Assembly: GCA_945643635.1 (NCBI GenBank)
Contig: CALZFC010000030.1
Span: 1,074,501-1,138,500, forward strand
Direction of reading: 5' to 3'
DNA: 64,000 bases
Source of the DNA: Allodiplogaster sudhausi
Lineage: Eukaryota > Nematoda > Chromadorea > Rhabditida > Diplogasteridae
Shown: positions 48,400-61,200 of the stretch, piece by piece
How the letters are laid out: every line of letters starts with the position of its first letter
Position numbering within the stretch: the first letter of the stretch is position 1
Position numbers and translations under genes: made by a program
The notes under the pieces: model-generated
Databases searched by the model: none
Seen by the model: the letters and a program-made list of their open reading frames with translations, nothing else
What the model was told of the DNA's origin: nothing

Positions 48400-50608
48400 G
48401 AGAGAGAAAGCGTAACCGCCCAGGTGCCTCTCGAGGAGCATTCGTCAGCTTTGACCTATAAGCTGCACTTGTCACCCGGTGCCATGCCACGGAAAGGGAT
48501 GCAGAAGACTTCTTCTACATAGTAGCATCCGCTGAGCTTCTTCTCATTCTCACTTTCGTTCCAGGAGACTAGAAGAGAGAGAAAGAGACAGAGACAGAAA
48601 GACAAAGAGAGAGACAGAGACAGAGAGTGAGAGAGACAGAGAGACAGAGAGAGAAAGAGAGGGGAGAGAGAGAGACAGAGAGAGACGAGACATACAGAGA
48701 GAGAGAGAGACAAAATAGAGAGAGAGACAAAGAGAGAGACAGAGAGACAGAGACAGAGAAAGCCTAAGCGGATTACTTATTCTGCTTTTTGCCACTACAC
48801 TCACTCAGCTGTTTGGGATTCTCTTCTCCTCCATATCAAGGCCATTTTGGACTTTTACTACTTGACTCCCCTTCCGTTGTTGCTCCATGCCCTGTGAGAC
48901 GTTGGAAGAAATGACAAACTTTCAAAAAATGAACTACTATCTTTTGACGAGCTTTCAAGGACAAATTGACATTCGATTGATCTTTCAACAAAAAGTAAAC
49001 AAATTAATAAATAAGAGCATGTCTTCCCTTTCTGAGCTATTCTCAGCTTCTTCCTTGGTTTGCTCAGACTTCTTATTTATCCTTGTTACTGCTCTCTTTT
49101 TTTCGTGGCGGATTCGGTGAAAATCGCGCATGCTGATAGTTTGCAGCGATGAACCCCGATCTCATTCTTCAAGTCTGGCTTTCTCCCCCCCCCCCCTCTC
49201 TCTCCTCTCTTCTCTCTCTCTATCTCTTCTCTTTCTCTCTGCTTCCTATCGTTGCTTTCTCTCTCTTTCTATGTCATTCTCACTTTCATTTCTCTCTCTC
49301 CCTCTCTGTCTCTCACTCTCTCTTTCTCTATCATTCTCCCTGTCGTCTCTCGTCTCTCGTCTCTCTCTCTCTCTCTCTCTGCCCTCTAACCTTTGCTCAC
49401 CTCCGCCCTGCCATGTCAATACGCGTACTCGTAAGCAAGCATAAGCGAGTGTGTGCAAGATAAACAGTCTCCCGGAGGGCTGTGCACAAAATTAGTTTGT
49501 TTTGTTCGTTTTATCGGGTTACCTCCCCCCTACCCTTTTTCACAGGATCATAAAGATATTTTTACGTTGCTTTTTTTTACATTTTACATTTGTTTCTTTA
49601 TTAATTTAATCTGGCATTCTGCGAAAAAGAAAATAAATGATTCAGCTAGCGATAAAAAATGGGCAAAAAAATAAATTGGAAACAAAATTTTTTTGATTAC
49701 TTTTCTACTTTTTTTTCACAGAAGCGTTCAATCATCATGTTAACGGGAACAACAGTAGGGCAAAAGTAACAGAGGCGGGAATGGTTTCATGAATGGTTGC
49801 ATGATTACTAGCCAACTGGCTTGGCCCCCCTCCCCCCCCCCCTCTCCTACCAGCCCCCCTGCCCTGCCCACTCTTCTCTCTTTTTATAGACTAGGGCAAC
49901 AATCAGCGTTCCTCTTCTTCTTCTTCTTTTTCTTTGTGTTTCTCTATCTCTGTTTGCATCATTACGGTTGACCACAACCTGATCACTCTGTTGTTTCTCT
50001 CCTCCTCCTCCTCTTTCACTCTTACTCTTTCCTCTCAATCAGCTCATCTGTTTCCATCGATCGTTTCTCTGGGGGCAATCTCGAATTTCTTTCTGCCTGT
50101 TCCGCATTTGGCCCGTTAAACTTCCGTGACAGAAAGAGAGCCATTTGTTCTGTTCTTTCGAAAATCCTTTCGAATACCCAGGAAAGATTTAGTAGTTTTC
50201 GCGCTGATAAACATGGTCGTGCGAACCGCTGGCCTTCTCGGTCTCCGTTCCTGTCATATCTTTTCAGTTTAACTTCCCAGATTTCGAATAGGATCTGCAT
50301 GCATGTATGTAATACATATACATATACATAAATACGTATGTATATACATACATATATAGATCAGCTTCCTCTGTCAAAAGACACAAGATACCGCACTTCT
50401 ACATATTTTTCTATACCACCCGTAGCCCTGAGGCTAGACTACAAGCCAGTCAAACAGTACTATCACGGGTTTATCACTGCCACTGCCACTCAGCTGATAC
50501 AATGTTTCATTGCCCGAAGGGTCCACTACCCACGCGCACTCTTTCTTTGTTGTAGGACACGCCAATATGCTTACTCCTTTTTTCTCATTGTCACTCTTCT
50601 ACAAAAGC

Positions 50609-50650
<42 letters not shown>

Positions 50651-51448
50651 TCACTCCTTCACGTGCTATCACTCTCTCGATTTCTTTGTCTCTCTCCCTC
50701 TCTCTCTTGCTCTCTTTCTCTCACCTGCTCTCTACCACTAGTTCCTTTTTTCCCTTTCTTTCAATCAGTTATGCTCTAGACTAATTGTTAGCTCGTTCGT
50801 TAAATTAAGTTTTCTTTACTTACACGTTCGGGCATTTTACTTCTCACTCTTTCTTTTCTCTATTTCTCCATCTTTTTCTCTCTCTATTTCTCTCTCACTC
50901 TCTTTCCTTCTCGCTCGTTCTTTCAGTCTCTCTCTCTCTTTTTCTCGCTTTCTATTTCTCTCTTTCTATCCCTTTATTTCTATCCTTCTCTCCTAGCTTT
51001 CTTTCTCTTCAGCTCATTTTAATATGCTTTTTTAGCACAATCTGTTCATACATGTAAGCGTGTAATTGTTGCTGAGAATTACTCGTTCTGAAAGAGTTGT
51101 TTTTTTGTCTTCGTCACACAGACCTAGAAATTCTTCATCATCTCTATGTCATAATAGATGTTGACTGCTCTGCGCTTCTAAAAACTCACTTCGTTCATGA
51201 GGGCACAATGTATGCTATCTTTAGAATGAAGGCTTCATTCGTTGAATTGATACATTCATCTCTCTCTCTCTCTCTCTCTCTCGCTCTCCTTCTCTCGCTT
51301 TCTCTCTCTCTCACGTTCTCTCTCGCTCTCTTTCTCTTTCTCTTTCTCACGTTCTCTCTCTCTCTCTCTCGCTCGCTCCGTTCTCCCTCTCGTTCTCCTC
51401 TCTCTTTCTCGGTCACCCTCGTAACAGTGTAACAGATCTTTTCCCAGG
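45038..51448. other. 6.4-kb gene-poor region dominated by CT and GA tracts
   Basis: Long dinucleotide-rich pyrimidine blocks (about 45640-45760, 46190-46400, 46830-46920, 47680-47850, 49190-49380, 50610-50740, 51260-51420) alternate with purine blocks (about 45950-46080, 47225-47340, 48220-48410, 48570-48760). Dozens of Ser/Leu or Arg/Glu-rich frames here are microsatellite translations. No exon, tRNA or rRNA recognised. The glycosidase promoter must lie at the right-hand end. Confidence 0.7.
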
Positions 51449-52384
51449 ATGGGTCTCTCTTCCTCGCTCCGGCTTCTAGTCGCCTTCTTTGGCGCCCTCT
51501 GCGCCGTCCACGCCCTCGACAACGGCCTCGCGCGGTATCTAAATAAATAATTAATAAATAAAATTAATTAAAGATTATCAAAAGTTATTTATGATGCTGA
51601 TAATCAATGAGATCATAGCAACATCAGTTCTGCAGTATTTTTTTTAACTGAAAGCATTATTTCATAATAGTTTAAAAAGACCGTCGTTTACCATGAAGAA
51701 ATAAAGAAGGAAAATTCACTTTAATAATGCCTACGATATGTAAAAAATACATATATATCATGTATTAATGTTCAAATTAGAGTTACGATATGTATAAACA
51801 AATGTATCATATATTAATGTTTTAATTAGAATTACAAGAAGAAATAATAACAACAATAACAAGAACAACAACATAATTAGAACCCCGCCGATGGGCTGGA
51901 TGTCGTGGACGGCCTTCTACTGCGAGATGGACTGCATACGCCATCCGCACGCTTGCATCAACGAGCAGCTCTACATGGACATGGCCGATCGGCTTGGTGA
52001 GGGGATTTTTTTATATTTATGACCATTTTCTTAAAGCGATTTTTATTCAATATACTAATTATTTCTAAAAAAAAATAATGATTTGAATAGTAGAATTAAC
52101 TAGCTCTAGAATTAATAATAATAATAATTATTATTATTATGATTATATTTATGAAAAGAAGAAACACGTTTAAAAGTGGTAAAATAAATAATTCAAAAAA
52201 AAAATCAGTAAATAATTTGTTTTGTTTTTTTTCTCAGCCGCCGACGGCTACCTCGCTGCCGGCTATCGCAACGTGCACGTCGACGACTGCTGGATGGGCA
52301 GGCAGAGGGACGCGAGCGGAAGACTCGTCTCCGATCCCATCCGCTTCCCCTCCGGCATGAAGGCACTCGCCAGATATGTCAGTT

Positions 52385-52422
<38 letters not shown>

Positions 52423-52430
52423 AGAGAGAG

Positions 52431-52477
<47 letters not shown>

Positions 52478-53255
52478 AAGAGAGAGATTGGAAAGGAGAG
52501 AGGGAATGAATGATTGATAAGAATGCAATAACTCCTCAGATGCATGACCGTGGCCTGAATTTTGGCATTTACGAGGACTACGGCACGAAGACTTGCGCAG
52601 GCTTCCCGGGCAGCTTCGGCTTCCTTCAGGTACTACTATGAACACTCCTTTAAAAGAACCAAAAATAGCTTTATAAATTTTTTTAAAATTAATTTGCCGC
52701 CATATTGCCCGAGACAAGGGCGAGAGTGCATGTGATTTACTATGTTTGAGATTGAGAGACATGACTTTAAAGGAGCACGAAACTCGACCGTAATCTACAT
52801 TTGAATTTCGCTGACAATTGTAGTCGCGTCTATCAAAATCACACATTCTCTCGTCCTAGTGTCAGTCGCAAAGGCGCGAATTTAAGATGGAGTTTTTTCT
52901 ACTTTAATTTGATTTTTTGATATCGACTAAATCACTGAACCCCTGCATTAATGGAATAGTTTCTTTTTACATTATATATTTTTTAGATTGACGCGAACAC
53001 GTTCGCTGAGTGGGACGTCGACTACCTCAAGCTGGACGGCTGCAACATCAACCTCGACCTCATGCCGCATGGTATCCTTGGGTTCACTCTCTCTCTCTCT
53101 CTCGCTCTCTCTCTCGCTCTCTCTCTCTCTTTCTCTACTTTCTTATTTTTCACTCTTTCTCTGACTCCATCTCTCCTTCCCTCTCTCTATGTCTCCCTTT
53201 TCTCTTTCTATCGATTTCTCTCTTTACGTCTATCTTTATTTCTCTTCCCTTTCTC

Positions 53256-53306
<51 letters not shown>

Positions 53307-54841
53307 TTCTCTATCTTTCTCTCTCTCTCTCTCTCTCTCTCTAACAGGTTATCCCGAGATGTCGCGGGCGTTGAATGCGACCGGCCGTCCCATCGTCTAT
53401 TCGTGCAGCTGGCCCGCTTATCTCATCAACCAGCCACAGAAGGTAAATCTTATTTTTAATAAAAAAATTTTATAGCACCAAAATGATCTTTTTTATAAGG
53501 CCTTTTATAAAATGTAAACAGAAAGAGAAAAAATCGTTGCTCTCATGGCTGTTTATTATAGGAAGAGTGACTACTGAAACTAACTGTATTCATCTTGCCA
53601 GGTCGACTACAACGTCATCGGACACTACTGCAATCTGTGGCGTAACTTTGACGACATCAACTCGTCGTGGAAGTAGGAACATCGTCTTTTTCCTTTTTTC
53701 TTACTAAATAGAATGACGGGTTAAAAAAAGAATTGTCCACAATTGAAACAGCCATAACAGAGGGATCAGACAAAAAATATACAAAATAAATAATAAATTA
53801 GTATTAAATAAGTGCTAAATAGTTACTGAATAAGTACTATATAGATACTAAAAAGTACAAAATGACAACTAAATAAGCAACGCTTCAGGTCGATCATGAG
53901 CATCATCAACTACTACGACCACAACCAGGACAGACACATCCCGACGCAGAAGCCGGGCGCATGGCACGATCCGGACATGGTCAGGGCGCACTCGAAGAGA
54001 TTATCAATTTAGGCTTGGACTAACAAGAAGATGTCATATCATATCTCCAATATATAAGATATTGTCAATGTTAATGCACGCTGGGCAAGATTAATAATTC
54101 AGCTCCTTACAATTAGTAAAGCGGCTATTAGTAAAATGTGCATACACGTATATAGGCTGTATATGTATTAAAAAAATATAGTTCCACAACCATGAGTCCC
54201 GAAACTTGTTAATATTATTATGTATATCTATATGTTCGACTGTTTTTGACGGTCGTAAACTCGCTGACTTCATTTCCGTTCTTTCTTCTCTCTCCAGCTC
54301 GTGATCGGCAACCCGGGCATCTCGGTGGACCAGGCACGTGCGCAGATGACCATCTGGTCCATCTGGTCCGCGCCGCTCATCATGAGCAATGACCTGCGGT
54401 CAGTCATTGGCGACGCTTTTCTTCTCTCAACTGATTTGATCCCAGCGGTTTTTCTAACAGCGGATGTACTCCCAGCAGATTTTCTCCCAACTGATTTCCA
54501 TGTGCCATGCTTTGGACACTGGCTCAGCATGGAATACCTTCATAAGGAAATATGTATTCACAAATAGAGATCACGCTCGATGGGCACAGTGAGAGACGAC
54601 AATTTATGTTTTCTTCTACTATGACTAGGGCCTGTCAGGCCGGACCCCGTACGAGGCGAGCTCGGGCAGGCGCGCATCGCTTGTAGAGCCACATCCACTT
54701 CTATGTACCTGCGTACAATGCTGTTTTTTTCCTTGCAGCAACATCGCGCCCGTGTTCCGTGACATTCTGCTGAACAAGCGCGTCATCGCCGTCGATCAGG
54801 ATCCACTTGGCCGCATGGGAAGACTCGTCGCGAATGTTGGC

Positions 54842-54872
<31 letters not shown>

Positions 54873-56219
54873 ATAGCTGAGAGCATATAGAGACAGAGTG
54901 CGAAAGAAATTGATAAAGATGCAAGAGGAAGTGAGTGTGAAAGTTGAAGAATGAAAAAGACTATGATTTCGATTAACTGACATCGATTGCGAAGAAGATC
55001 AGATAAAAATACATCTAAAAGAGATATGTACTAAATTTGAATAAAAACAAAGTTAATAAAAAAGACCATTTGAAGACGACGGACGTCGGTGTGTACGTGA
55101 AGTCGATGACGCCGTTCGACGCGGCCACCAGCGACTTCTCCTTCGCCGTCGGCGTACTCAACCGGAACCTCGTCAACCGCAATGTCGGCCAGCCAGCCAG
55201 CCGGCTAACTAACCATTAAGCTAGCACTAAAACAAAATATTTTACAAAAGTAAAATATATTTTATTTGTTAATCTTAAAGGAAGTATCCGACGAAAGAAA
55301 ACCGTATCTGTTAAAATTACGTTTCAAACTGTGTTAAACTCCCAACTGGATGAGCCTTTTTTGAGCGCCCGCTACAAAATTTCAAATTTGAAACGTATGT
55401 GTATCTACCCTCTCTCGACTTTTTTCATTGTCTCGCTTTTCTCTAACCTCTGTATCTCTCATCCCTTGGTGAAAATGGGGTGCTAAGTGAGCAAGACGGG
55501 CAGAGGCTGCCTCTTCTTCCCACCCGTTGGCACTCCTTGCTTGGATTTGAGCATACACCGGGTGCATCGACAGAAACGTTTTCTACCGTATTCCAAAAAA
55601 CAAATGCAAATTTCTGGCTAAATACTGACTTTCGTAGAGCGGGACCACCTCTAATCGATCTTTTAGGCCAGACTTGATCATTTAGGAATATAAAAGAAGA
55701 AGTTATTTTTTCGTCGGATACATCCTTTAATGTAAAAAATAGACAAAAAAGTTTTTTAAAGCAATTTAACTCTCGTGATTGCTGATGGAGAGAGAAGATA
55801 ATAAGAATTCGAACTCCCATTCCTTGCACAGTCGGTCGAGTTCGTGCTGAACCGGCTTGGTCTTTCGTCGCCCGGCGGCTATCGTGTCGACGATCTCTGG
55901 AGCGGACAGCTCGTTGGTCAGTGTCGATATTTTTTTTGCAAAACTTTTTCGTCCTCTCTATATTATCAATTTTTTGCGTATACTTTACAGCGAAAATTGC
56001 AAGAAAATATGCAAAAAAAATGTAATGTAGACCGAAAAAGGCTTTAATTGTAAAAAAAAAGAAGAATACATTATGGTATCTAAAAGGAGGCTTGTTAAAG
56101 GCGTCTTCCGGCCGAACGACAACTTCCAGACGATCGTCAATCCCACCAGCGCCAATCTCTACAAGTTCACGCCGGTCGCACTCGCCAACATGCGCAACAT
56201 CGCCTTTGCCAAATTCTAA
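51449..56219 (+). CDS. gana-1: GH27 lysosomal glycosidase, predicted alpha-N-acetylgalactosaminidase, complete, 13 exons, 427 aa
   Basis: Exons 51449-51534, 51881-51996, 52238-52377, 52540-52629, 52987-53071, 53348-53442, 53602-53672, 53889-53979, 54298-54398, 54739-54835, 55076-55183, 55832-55916, 56101-56219; 1284 nt with stop. A signal peptide ([16 protein letters not shown]) routes it to the secretory/lysosomal path. Family motifs: [17 protein letters not shown] (Asp83-Asp84), [17 protein letters not shown], nucleophile Asp161 in LKLDGC, acid/base Asp222 in [13 protein letters not shown] and APLIMSND. The specificity loop reads SCSWPAY (Ser193, Ala196), the alpha-NAGA type rather than the Glu/Leu pair of alpha-galactosidase A. 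Length matches the family. It removes terminal alpha-GalNAc (perhaps alpha-Gal) from glycoconjugates. Intron 11 hosts a family 1 MITE. Confidence 0.95.
52767..52907. mobile_element. TTAA element, family 5, second copy
   Basis: Starts TTAAAGGAGCACGAAAC in intron 4 of the glycosidase gene and shares the internal GTAGTCGCGTC and GGCGCGAATT stretches with 44590-44738. The right end is less clear. Confidence 0.5.
55275..55730. mobile_element. TTAA-flanked MITE, family 1, copy 2 (456 bp)
   Basis: TTAA at 55275-55278 and 55727-55730. Same length and nearly the same sequence as 6903-7358, which implies recent mobility. It lies inside intron 11 of the glycosidase gene. Confidence 0.85.
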
Positions 56220-57373
56220 ATTCCGGCCCTGGTGTAAAAGCCAAATTAATTGTATGCTGAACTCCTTATTTCAGGGAAATTATATAGATTTTTTCTATTT
56301 TCTACATATGAATATCAGAAAACACTCTTTTCTTATACTCACGAGCAAATCTTCTTTTCCGCCTTTCACACAAGCTCAACATCTAATTCTCTCAAAAAAC
56401 TTTTCGAAACATTGCCAACTAAACAAGGGTGACAATTTCTTTTGATGCAAAGCATGCTCAATCCGATCATGACCCAGGGACATACATATTTGCAAGATTG
56501 TTTCAATATGTTGACATTGTAAAATGGTATTATTATCTAGATGGGTTTTGTAATTGAATGTAGTACTAGTTTTTTTTTGTACTGGGTAGTATTGTTTTTA
56601 AAATTTAATTTTTTACGTTTTTTTCAATTTACAATTCCTTAACGATGGCACACTCTCTTTCTTTTGCTCTCTCTGTTCTTGTGCAATCAAATCATCCGAA
56701 TTGTATGTACGTATATCGATGTGCTCATAGAATTGCTCTTCTAATATCCATCGCTTCCTAATAACGCGTAGAATCACTCACAGTTTCTGTATGTAGTTTC
56801 GTGAAAACCCTTGTTTTTGTATACATTCGATGAATAAAGTTTATGTTTTGCTGAAATTGCGTACAAACCAGAAAACTGTTAAGAAAGCTTTAAGCTTACA
56901 GCTGATATATCATAATTTAACCACGTGTGAAAAAGCCATATAATAGTTGGCATGAGATCAACGCTATTGCCTTGTTTAAAACATTAGCAACAAATATTCC
57001 TTCATTCTCTTTATATCTGCTTATAATCTCTGCGTTTCATTCGTTTTCTCTCACTCTCTCTCTATCGCTTTATATATCTCTCATTCTTTGCCTCTTTGAC
57101 TCTCTTTTGTCCAATCTCTATCTCTCTTCGCCCTCTATACGCCTTTTTATACGTGTCGGCGTCGCCCTTGGTAAATCAATTTGCTTCATACTCCATCCCT
57201 ATGTTTCTCAACCCCTCGTTCTCTCTCCTTTTCACTCTCGCTCTCTCACTCTCTCACATTTTCTTTTCGTCTCTCACTCTCGCGCGCTCTCTCATCTCGT
57301 GTCTATGTTGGTGCCAGGTTGTATATGTGCGTGAATGAAGAGGGATATCTCTGCTCGTTCAAATCACCGCTCC
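56220..57373. other. Intergenic, CT-rich in the second half
   Basis: AT-rich 3' flank of the glycosidase, then pyrimidine tracts at about 57010-57300 that probably form the esterase 5' region. No gene recognised. Confidence 0.6.
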
Positions 57374-59017
57374 ATGGGGAAGATTGAATATCGCCGACTT
57401 CACCGCGCGAACAAGGAAGAAGAGCGAATGGATGGGTAAGCGAAGCGAGAGTTTTCTCCAAATATTCAAGCTGCATTTTGTCAGTTTAAACTGCAATATA
57501 AAACAACCGTAAGTTAAAAAAATTTTTCAATGTATTCCTCCAAAAATTAACTACTTTCTTCCATATGCTTTGTTATCTATTAAAAATAAAAATTCTTGTA
57601 AAAACAAATTATACTTTCTGTCTTATTGTATACTACTTTTGATCCAGTGATGAGAAGCGCGGCAAGCGCTGCTCTCCTCGCGTTTCTCTCGCCGTCTGCG
57701 TCGTTGTCCTTCTCGTCGCTGTGGTGCTCGTTGTGATATCGCGTTGTACGAAATAATTTTTAATATTTATTTATAATAATATTCAAATTTTCCTTCGTAA
57801 TTATTTATCATCCTTAATTTTCCCCTTCTCTCTCTTCATCTCTCTCTTTCTCTCACTTATCAGCCTCCCGTCCCTCCTTCCACTACCGCGCTCCCATCGG
57901 CGGCAGTCTCGCGCGATGCGCCCGCGACACCCTCGCGCGCTCCTCCGCGCCTCCAACCAACGCGCACCGTGTCCGTCCGGCCGACATTGATTTGGTCACA
58001 GCGATGGGCGACTCTATTTCGGTAATAACCGAAGTTGTTCGTGTTCTTCTTCTATTTGTCAGGAGACTAATTACATCCTTGTTTTGAAGTTATGCATATT
58101 TTTGTTAGTAATAAATGAATTAAATATATAATTTTTTTGTTTTGTAAATATAAATAAATTGCTTATAACCAAAATACATTATCATTCTTTCGGGTGGGCG
58201 CCAAATCCGAGAACGAAGGCGACCACATGGACGTCGGCCGCCTCGATAGACCCGGCAACTCGTTCGTCATGGGAGGCGATGGTGAACTCGAGACGCAGAT
58301 CACTCTGCCAAGTAGTCTAAATCTTTCTAAGTCATTCTCTATTCTCTCTTCTCTCTTTCCTTTTCATACGTTCTCTCTCTTTCTCTGCATCCATCTCACT
58401 CTCACTTCCCCTCTAGCATCAGCGATCGAGATTTGTCTCCCACAATGGTTCTTTTCTTCTCTCCCACTAACTGAAAATGCATGATACCCACTCAAAATCT
58501 GCTCTGTTTGTTTCTCAGTTCATTTATCGTGATCTCCACCATTGTTCTAATCATTCCCTGCCGCTAGACATTCTGCGCTCTCTGAACCCGAGACTGGACG
58601 GATTCTCAACGGGCCGCGATCTGCTGCGCGCCAATACAAAGTTGAACGTCGCCATTCCTGGCATGCTCGCGGATGATATGATCAGACAGGCTGGCGAACT
58701 CATCACGCGTCTCAGGGCTTATCCGGTCAGCAAGAGAGAGAGAGAAAGAGAGAGAGAGAGTGAGAGAAGAGAGAAAGAGAGAAAGAGAGAAAGGGAGGGA
58801 GCGAAGAAAGAAAAAAAAAGTCAGCAGATTGCAAGAAAAAAGACAAATATTTCGCTTTAATAATAAGGACTACAAGAAGAGATGGAAACTCGTGCACATC
58901 TTCATCGGCACCAATGACATTCGCTTGCCTTGCAAGCTGATCAGCGTAGGTTCAGCGATAATTATTAGATCTTTAAAGTCTAAATTGTGTTTTCTTAAAC
59001 GCAATGTTATATCAGTC

Positions 59018-59066
<49 letters not shown>

Positions 59067-60244
59067 TATACTAAATAAAAATTGTTCACATGGCAGAATA
59101 GCACCTCGCCAGAGCTCTACAAGCAGTTCCTTCTCGAGGCCATTCAAATGCTCAAGACGTCTCTTCCACGCACCATCGTCTCGATCATTCAGCTGTGGAA
59201 CGTCAACTTTTCGAATGGAGCGAATGACATCATCACGTCCGTGAAATAGGCAATTTAACATTTAAAATGCCTTTTCACTTTTTCTTAAAATAAAAGTAAT
59301 TTAAAATGACTAAAATTAGCGATATGAAATATGGGAACTTTTCAGCGATCAGCACTTTTGCGGGGACATTGAAAAGAGTGGCCAGGAGGCCACCGAGGGA
59401 TATCGGAAAGCGGTCGACGAACTCGAGCAGCTCAAGGAGTTCGACAGCGACGATGATTTCACAGTCGTCGCGCAGCATATATTTGATGACTTGCTCGAGC
59501 CGCTTAGAGAAGTCTTGAAGTTTATTCAACTATTTTATTTTTTATTTCAGGTTTTTTGTAACCCACAAATTATGTCCTTTTCATTACTGAGAAAAATTGA
59601 ACACTTAATTCTTGCAGGAATCCGGAGCATACATTGTTGACTTTTATGCGCGAGACATTTTTCATCTCAGCAAGTTTGGCAACAGGTCAGAAATTTTAGC
59701 ATTTTTTTCTTTTGCCAACAAAAAAATTTCTTCAATGAATTTAGTACTTTATCGGTGACAATTCAACAGTAATCTTTTTGAATTCTCCTGACCATGTTGT
59801 CGCGTCATTCAAAATCAAGTGTCAGGTAAAAAAGCGCGAATTCAAACATGAGTTTTTGGCTCCTTTATAGCCTCGTAGCTCGTCAGCTCTGGAAGAGTCT
59901 GCTGGCTCCGATTGGCAGTCAAGACAAGCGAGCGACGCCGGCCGAGATGGCTTCGCTCTCGCGCGACCTCACCTGTCCAGACCCGGTTATTGATTAATTT
60001 TTCTCTTTCTAACACTTCTCTCTTTTCTCGTTCTCCACAAATATTTACTATGTTTTCATCATCAAAATAAATATTGTATGATAATAATTGGCAGCATTAT
60101 TTAGTATAAAATTGTTTCTATTTTTATTATATTATTTATAATTCTATACTTCAAAAAAGAACTCAAAATCAGGTAATAGTCCGCAATTTGTAGGCGTGCC
60201 CTTTCATTCGAACTGTTCGGAACAGCCGAAACTGTGGCGAGTGA
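57374..60244 (+). CDS. Phospholipase B / GDSL-type membrane esterase, 11 exons, about 403 aa
   Basis: Exons 57374-57435, 57648-57745, 57864-58021, 58194-58311, 58568-58725, 58868-58945, 59097-59236, 59346-59511, 59618-59685, 59871-59985, 60194-60244; 1212 nt with stop. A short cytoplasmic tail precedes a single TM helix (about residues 33-51), so it is a type II protein with an outside catalytic domain. SGNH blocks: nucleophile Ser104 in AMGDSIS, GGDGELET, FIGTND (Asn214), and Asp339/His342 in RDIFHL. The C-terminal CPFIRTVRNSRN resembles phospholipase B1 repeats. It would hydrolyse phospholipid acyl esters. The exon 4 acceptor reads TTTCGG|GTG instead of AG. The nearest usable AG (58208-58209) would delete VGAKSE in frame, right after the nucleophile. 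Confidence 0.85.
59018..59062. repeat. (TA)n microsatellite in esterase intron 6
   Basis: About 22 TA dinucleotides; polymorphic-type simple repeat. Confidence 0.9.
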
Positions 60245-60778
60245 GATCCACGAGTTCCGTTATTAGCTTAGTCTGCAAAGGGAGATAAAAATGAGATATT
60301 TCAAAGAATCCACATAAGAGGAAAGCGTTGGCCTGTAGCCTATTTGTTTGTTTAATCAGACTATCTTTGCTCGGGTGTTTTGTAAGTCATGTGCATGCAA
60401 GAATTCATCAGCTCAATCATTGGTGTGCATATTACAGTCCTACATATGTGTGTACCTCGTTTCCTTATGATCTGTACATTTTCATAGTTTTTTATACTTA
60501 TCTTTTGTATGTTGAATAGATTAAAAAAAATTATGCCGTGGAAATAAAATATAATTTTTAACACGCCTGTGAAACACTTTAGAAAGGGAAAGGATTGATG
60601 CATGGTATCACTGTGTACATTTGTATGCATATAATGTATACCAGTTTTATTTAAATTGGGATAGAACATAAAAGCATACATTAAATGCACAAAACGGTCG
60701 TTGAATCGAAATGATACAGAAGATAAAACTGAACTTCAAGCACAATCTAGAATACGCGAGGTATAATGAATGTGGAAT
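60245..60778. other. Intergenic, no gene supported
   Basis: AT-rich spacer between two convergent transcription units. A minus-strand 109-codon frame at 60361-60690 has no features. Confidence 0.5.
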
Positions 60779-61015
60779 TTAACGCTCAGCACGGAAGTAG
60801 CGGTTGATCTCTTCTGCACTATGAGGAGCAAGCTCGTTGAAGTACGTGTTGATAACGATGGCTTGGGGTTTAAGTTCGCTGATGTTTTGATTGAGATTCT
60901 CATTGATCCACTTCACGGTGTCCTGAGATTGGAGTTTCGTCATGACGAGTGTCTCCAGTGATCGGTTCGGATTGAGATGAGATAGACCGTGGGCATTAGA
61001 TAGATTGTCATAAGG
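60779..61015 (-). CDS. Last exon of an unrecognised minus-strand gene (78 codons)
   Basis: After a TTTTTTTAG acceptor (61016-61022) the minus strand reads an open exon from PYDNLSNAHGLSHLNP through LETLVMTKLQS to INRYFRAER and a stop. The composition is that of a globular, soluble protein with helices, and codon use (G/C third positions) resembles the confirmed genes. I do not recognise the family. Upstream exons are unclear; the next candidate (61201-61433) is ambiguous in strand. Confidence 0.5.
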   Translation of the reverse strand, partial: PYDNLSNAHGLSHLNPNRSLETLVMTKLQSQDTVKWINENLNQNISELKPQAIVINTYFNELAPHSAEEINRYFRAER

Positions 61016-61108
61016 CTAAAAAAAAAAGACAGACTTTTATCACATGCGGTACTTTTTCAATTTCAAAGTATAACATGAGCAAAGGTGCTTGCTTGTTGGG
61101 AATGTATG

Positions 61109-61171
61109 TTAAAGGAGGGCAATCACCGAAACGTCGTTATTAGTGAATTTTCGGTGATCGCCCTTCTTTAA
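61109..61171. mobile_element. 63-bp TTAA-flanked perfect-type hairpin
   Basis: Arms GGAGGGCAATCACCGAAA and TTTCGGTGATCGCCCTTC pair almost fully around a 17-base loop, flanked by TTAA on both sides. Likely a minimal MITE, possibly also able to act as a transcript hairpin. Confidence 0.7.
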
Positions 61172-61200
61172 AAAAAAACAAGTATATCACTTATGTTTCA

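Noticed and set aside
46168..49460. Multiple Ser/Leu- and Arg/Glu-rich frames
   Set aside because: Translations of CT/GA microsatellites.
55051..55080. Glycosidase exon 11 starting at the AAAAAAG acceptor (55065)
   Set aside because: That start reads into TGA in the required phase; the acceptor TTTGAAG at 55075 keeps the frame.
59985..59997. Stop codon at 59995-59997 as the end of the esterase
   Set aside because: Splicing at CCG|GTTATT into 60194 adds CPFIRTVRNSRN, which matches the phospholipase B family end better.
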